From Candidatus Poribacteria bacterium (GTDB lineage: Bacteria > Poribacteria > WGA-4E > PCPOR2b), in NCBI GenBank assembly GCA_022826645.1, contig JAJDUM010000124.1:1-44800 (forward strand): 44,800 bases of DNA, written 5' to 3'. This document shows, in pieces, positions 43,207 through 44,800 of this stretch (its first letter is position 1; every line of letters starts with the position of its first letter). A model generated the notes under the pieces. It saw nothing but the letters and a program-made list of their open reading frames with translations. It made no database searches and was not told the DNA's origin. The translations under genes and the position numbers were made by a program.

Positions 43207-43965
43207 TTACGGGTCACGTTTTATAAGATAGATACTGTCGAAGTGGCCTGATTGGACAGCGACAACTCGCTCGAGACGTATCAGTTCTAAAGTTGCTAAA
43301 AATGTAACGATACGATCAAGTTTGCTGGCAAACTCTGAAAACAGTTCGTCGAACCGGATCTGCTCACCGGACTCAAGCCTTTGCTCTAAGAACTCCATCT
43401 TTTCTTCAACGGTGACTGGTTCTTCTTGAATTTCCTCATAATAATCATCAGCCAGAAATTCTTGCTCGGTTATATACTTGAACGCCGAAAGGAGGTCAAA
43501 TAGTGTTGCTTTAATCTGTACCTCTCGTGTATCTTCTACGTCTGCGGTTGGATCTATGCTGCGGCCATAGACTTTCTCATGGTCCGTTGCGTAGTACTCT
43601 AGGGTTGTGGCGGCGTCCTTAAATTGCTTGTACTCCAGAAGCTGCTGTACTAGTTCTTCTCGGTCCCTGAAAGTATAAGAGTCATCCGCGTCCTTTGTGG
43701 GCAGGATGATTTGAGACTTGAGATGAAGCAGCGTCGCTGCCATAACGAGGAATTCCGATGCAACGTCGAGATCTAGCAGTTCCATTAAGTTGAGATATTC
43801 TAGATACTGCTCGGTAACTTCTGCAATAGAGATGTCTGTAATGGCCATCTCATTCTGCTGGATTAGATGGAGCAGCAGATCCAGAGGACCTTCGAAGACA
43901 TCCAGTTTAATCGCATAAATAGGTTTTACCGATTGAGGAGTAGTAGTTGAGGTTGCAGGCCTCAT
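43207..43965 (-). CDS. scpA: Segregation and condensation protein A (kleisin)
   Basis: The 252-residue kleisin has YAIKLDVFEGPLDLLLHLI, the classic ScpA N-terminal SMC-binding helix region. EFLVMAATLLHLKSQIILP follows, then an acidic middle and a C-terminal winged-helix part (FATLELIRLERVVAVQSG-like). It bridges the SMC heads with ScpB. A GGGAATAAGG site precedes the start, 21 bp after the mazF-like stop, so the toxin-like gene and scpA may share a transcript. Confidence 0.93.
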   Translation of the reverse strand: MRPATSTTTPQSVKPIYAIKLDVFEGPLDLLLHLIQQNEMAITDISIAEVTEQYLEYLNLMELLDLDVASEFLVMAATLLHLKSQIILPTKDADDSYTFRDREELVQQLLEYKQFKDAATTLEYYATDHEKVYGRSIDPTADVEDTREVQIKATLFDLLSAFKYITEQEFLADDYYEEIQEEPVTVEEKMEFLEQRLESGEQIRFDELFSEFASKLDRIVTFLATLELIRLERVVAVQSGHFDSIYLIKRDP

Positions 43966-43986
43966 GTGGACTACCTTATTCCCTTT

Positions 43987-44298
43987 CTATGGCGCGAATA
44001 TTTCAGCTAACACCTCAAGTACTTTTTGCGCCGTATCTTCATTAATCTGTCCTAGTTTTCTAAAGAGCCGGATCTTATCGACAGTCCGAATCTGGTCGAG
44101 AACGATTTGCCCGTTTCTGCCTTGGAATGTAACAGGTACACGAGTGGGATAATCCCTACCTCTCGTCGTCATAGGGGCAATAATGATGGTTCCAATATGC
44201 CGATTTATTTCATTGGGAGAAATAACGAGACAGGGCCGCGTTTTTTGGATTTCTCGACCTTGCGTCGGATCAAGATTAACTATGGTAGATTTTAGAAT
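43987..44298 (-). pseudogene. MazF/PemK-type endoribonuclease toxin, N-terminus lost
   Basis: The minus-strand frame reads VNLDPTQGREIQKTRPCLVISPNEIN, then GTIIIAPMTTRGRDYPTRVPV and QIRTVDKIRLFRKLG. These are the conserved MazF core, including the catalytic Arg and Thr region. The family's first 5-8 residues (normally M-x-R-G-D-I-x-L-V) are absent. An in-frame TAA lies at 44304-44302 and no ATG, GTG or TTG precedes the core. Only a rare ATT codon (44298) could start the full domain; the first ATG (44172) would lose half of it. The cognate antitoxin gene upstream is also broken, so the module is probably dead. MazF toxins cleave mRNA at short sites. Confidence 0.75.
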
Positions 44299-44460
44299 TA
44301 CTTAGACACGCCCAATGGACAGCCAATTCTGACCTCGATCCATCGAACCCCCCAAATCCTGCTTATCAGGGCGACTTTGGAAACCTCGTGGAAGTCAGAG
44401 TTATTGGAAAATGTCCACTTATTTCTCTAATTCACCATAAATAAACGTCAAAGCGTTCAA

Positions 44461-44659
44461 TCACCATTGCCATTCTTCCCGATCCCACGTTGTTTCCATG
44501 GGCAAATCTTCATCCAGCATTGCATCATCGCCTCGCTCTGCCATCTTGCAAAACATCTCATCCCAACCAACTCTTGGTGTAGTTAGTGCCTTAATGATGA
44601 GATAATTTCCTCTCGGTTCCAATTCTACTTCTGCCGGTAGATGGCATTGCTCTAATAGG
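44461..44659 (-). pseudogene. MazE-type antitoxin, 5' end removed by IS insertion
   Basis: A minus-strand frame ends at 44461 and reads EVELEPRGNYLIIKALTTPR, then VGWDEMFCKMAERGDDAMLD and ETTWDREEWQW. This is the AbrB/MazE C-terminal half plus the toxin-neutralising tail rich in D, E and W. About 65 codons remain. The frame meets the IS terminal repeat at 44660, and the DNA-binding N-terminal part with its start codon is missing. It is separated from the MazF-like frame by 162 bp, whereas intact modules overlap or abut. Confidence 0.78.
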
Positions 44660-44679
44660 TACTAAAGTTTGGACAATTT
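44660..44679 (+). repeat. IS terminal inverted repeat, left end of right IS copy
   Basis: TACTAAAGTTTGGACAATTT is identical to the inverted copy at 140-121. It marks the exact junction with the interrupted mazE gene. The transposase start codon lies 67 bases further in. Confidence 0.75.
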
Positions 44680-44746
44680 TTATGTGAAAAGAGGCAGAAA
44701 AGAGGTATCCTTTCAGGAACCCACAACAGTTTCGAAAGGAGAACTT

Positions 44747-44800
44747 ATGTTCCTCATATTCTGCCTCGCGTCTATTTTAACCGAGTTTCGTCCGTTATTC
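44747..44800 (+). CDS. Transposase, N-terminal fragment (IS copy at right edge)
   Basis: ATG at 44747 follows AAAGGAG and opens MFLIFCLASILTEFRPLF, running off the window. The LTEFRPLF stretch resembles the start of DDE transposases of the IS4/IS701 type, but 18 residues do not allow a firm family call. Orientation matches the transposase end at 1-111. Confidence 0.6.
   Translation, partial: MFLIFCLASILTEFRPLF

Noticed and set aside
44302..44445. Plus-strand reading PAYQGDFGNLVEVRV between mazF and mazE remnants
   Set aside because: It looks protein-like but has no start, is under 50 codons and matches nothing I can name; it may be a fragment of an inserted gene.
1..44800. tRNA, rRNA or classical riboswitches
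   Set aside because: The intergenic gaps I examined showed no cloverleaf, CCA-end or known aptamer pattern.

Overview
The window looks like a chromosomal segment of an uncultivated, Gram-negative-type bacterium with an outer membrane. Evidence for the envelope is a TonB-dependent receptor, an RND pump, lipoproteins with clear lipoboxes, and two proteins ending in an aromatic residue as outer-membrane barrels do. Gene content suggests Candidatus Poribacteria or a close relative: an exported c-type cytochrome with internalin-like leucine-rich repeats, enolase-superfamily, creatininase and Gfo/Idh/MocA sugar enzymes, and many short GC-rich palindromic repeats. This taxonomic call is inference; no rRNA or tRNA gene was seen.

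Layout. Both ends lie inside an insertion sequence. Positions 1-140 hold a transposase 3' end plus one terminal repeat. Positions 44660-44800 hold the matching terminal repeat plus a transposase 5' end, in the same orientation. The left copy cuts a dihaem-cytochrome/LRR gene (to 2373) and the right copy cuts a mazE antitoxin. After a MITE-like repeat (2525-2763) comes a four-gene minus-strand catabolic operon (2776-6849): amidohydrolase, enolase-superfamily dehydratase, creatininase-family hydrolase and aldo/keto reductase. This fits oxidation of a sugar or sugar acid.

Positions 7318-15056 are the only plus-strand gene block: ECF sigma factor, small lipoprotein, TonB-dependent receptor, zinc-finger anti-sigma factor, and an exported 1050-residue protein with two caspase-like domains, a repeat region and a probable C-terminal beta barrel. 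An ECF-type promoter lies in front of the sigma gene. This is the best candidate in the window for an undescribed system.

Positions 15107-19608 (minus) form a nucleotide- or defence-flavoured set: HD phosphohydrolase, YwgA-like protein, small membrane protein, AlbA_2/Schlafen-like ATPase and a nucleoside deoxyribosyltransferase-like protein. Next is a frameshifted REP-associated transposase between two arrays of REP-like hairpins (19841-20685). Then follow housekeeping and accessory genes: a cupin, a SnoaL-like protein, a membrane protein, rarA, a thiamine-binding-type protein, a D-cysteine desulfhydrase/ACC deaminase-like PLP enzyme, an RND transporter and an inositol-monophosphatase-family enzyme.

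Positions 29319-36769 hold three tandem paralogous TPR lipoproteins, probably one operon with the phosphatase and RND genes. A Gfo/Idh/MocA oxidoreductase, a 560-bp gap with hairpins, a four-repeat exported protein with a TolB-like propeller, a UDP-sugar epimerase, scpB, scpA and a decayed mazEF module complete the window.
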